From contig JAHAWW010000184.1 of NCBI GenBank assembly GCA_018383375.1, forward strand, positions 1 through 6,936: 6,936 bases of DNA, read 5' to 3'. Each line of letters starts with the position of its first letter. Positions within the stretch are counted from its first letter, which is position 1. Under the pieces are notes generated by a model that worked only from the letters and a program-made list of their open reading frames with translations, was not told the origin of the DNA and searched no databases. This document shows, piece after piece, positions 6,251 through 6,936 of this stretch. The stretch comes from Prevotellamassilia sp. GTDB taxonomy: Bacteria; Bacteroidota; Bacteroidia; Bacteroidales; Bacteroidaceae. A program made the translations under genes and the position numbers.

Positions 6251-6936
6251 TCAGTCGTCGACCTCTTCGGTCTGTGCGTCAGCAAAGTTGTAGGTCTCGC
6301 CATGCTGGCTGACGTCGAGGCCGAGCCGTTCGCTCTCGTGCGACACGCGCATCGGTATCATTTTGTTGACGAGCCAATAGAGGGCCATGCTCATCACGAA
6401 AGTGTAGGCAAAGACAATGACCACGGCGAGCAGGTGGAAGCCAAAGACGCTCCAACCCTCGGCTGTGCCGGAAATGAGCCCTTCTTGGATGAAAATACCC
6501 GTGAGGATGGTACCCACGATGCCGCCGGTGCCGTGTGTGGGGAAAACATCGAGGGCATCGTCAAGGCGTTGTGCGTTTTCGGTACGGTGACAAGCCACAT
6601 TGCACACAATGGTTGTGGCGAAAGCGATAAAGAAACTCTGCCCCACCGTGACATATCCGGCCGACGGCGTGATGGCCACCAATCCGACCACGGCTCCAAC
6701 GGCTGCGCCCATTGCCGAGGCTTTGCGTCCGCGCAGGCAGTCAAAAAAGAGCCAAGTGAGCATGGCCGTGGCGCATGCCGTGTTGGTGTTGAGGAATGCC
6801 TTGACGGCTATGGCGTCGGCATGGAGCGACGAACCGGCATTAAATCCGAACCATCCCAGCCAAAGCATAGCGGCTCCAAGAATGACGTATGGCACATTGG
6901 CCGGGGCGTCTGAACGTATGGCACGGTTGCGGCGCC
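6251..6936 (-). CDS. Ammonium transporter of the Amt/MEP/Rh family, 3' part
   Basis: The gene enters from the right edge: the frame stays open through base 6934, giving 227 readable residues, and a GTG at 6895 is internal. Amt proteins are trimeric inner-membrane channels for ammonium/ammonia, usually of 11 helices and 400-450 residues, so about half is seen. Diagnostic segments are LWLGWFGFNAGSSL (E. coli AmtB: LYIGWFGFNAGSA), AFLNTNTACATAMLTW, VAITPSAGYV, and DDALDVFPTHGTGGIVGTILTGIF, whose His aligns with pore His318 of AmtB. The partner His168 would lie upstream of the window. The cytoplasmic tail ESERLGLDVSQHGETYN matches the conserved regulatory C-terminus that contacts the GlnK-type PII protein. 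No PII gene follows; one may lie upstream. The family call is firm, the choice between Amt copies is not. Confidence 0.94.
   Translation of the reverse strand, partial: RRNRAIRSDAPANVPYVILGAAMLWLGWFGFNAGSSLHADAIAVKAFLNTNTACATAMLTWLFFDCLRGRKASAMGAAVGAVVGLVAITPSAGYVTVGQSFFIAFATTIVCNVACHRTENAQRLDDALDVFPTHGTGGIVGTILTGIFIQEGLISGTAEGWSVFGFHLLAVVIVFAYTFVMSMALYWLVNKMIPMRVSHESERLGLDVSQHGETYNFADAQTEEVDD

Noticed and set aside
1..6936. CRISPR arrays, insertion sequences, tRNA genes, integron attachment sites
   Set aside because: No evenly spaced direct repeats, transposase motifs, terminal inverted repeats or cloverleaf patterns were seen on either strand.

Overview
The window looks like ordinary chromosomal DNA from a member of the Bacteroidota, most likely a Prevotellaceae-type gut or oral anaerobe. 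Three things point there: promoter elements match the Bacteroidota form TAnnTTTG (with a -33 TTTG-like box about 20 bases upstream), A-rich sequence rather than Shine-Dalgarno motifs precedes the starts, and the protein families and their divergence fit. This is inferred from style and content, not from a database match. By eye the GC content is a little above 50%.

Layout. On the + strand, bases 1-995 are the 3' part of a carboxyltransferase of the oxaloacetate decarboxylase alpha / pyruvate carboxylase B family, closed by a strong terminator (1014-1053). A clear promoter (1063-1094) then drives a two-gene operon: fabI (enoyl-ACP reductase) and, 2 bases later, a TPR-repeat protein, ending at a terminator near 2923-2976. 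Everything from 3016 to the right edge is on the - strand. Read in transcription order it is: the 3' part of an Amt ammonium transporter (6936-6251), queA (6073-4841), a Nudix hydrolase starting 1 base after queA (4839-4333), a truncated FHS-type sugar transporter (about 4299-3928) and a PfkB-family sugar kinase, probably a fructokinase (3900-3016).

How the genes relate. fabI performs the last reduction of fatty-acid elongation. queA makes epoxyqueuosine in tRNA and is probably cotranscribed with the Nudix gene. The transporter-kinase pair has the arrangement of a sugar uptake-and-phosphorylation module, such as the fructose module of Bacteroides fructan loci, but the transporter keeps only its last four or so membrane segments.

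Most notable points: (1) the transporter remnant begins exactly at the edge of a terminator-like hairpin that follows the Nudix gene, which suggests a deletion/recombination scar or an assembly join; (2) the C-terminal biotinyl-like domain of the carboxyltransferase lacks the usual biotin-accepting lysine motif. I found no mobile element, CRISPR array, tRNA or rRNA gene, and no convincing novel multi-gene system.
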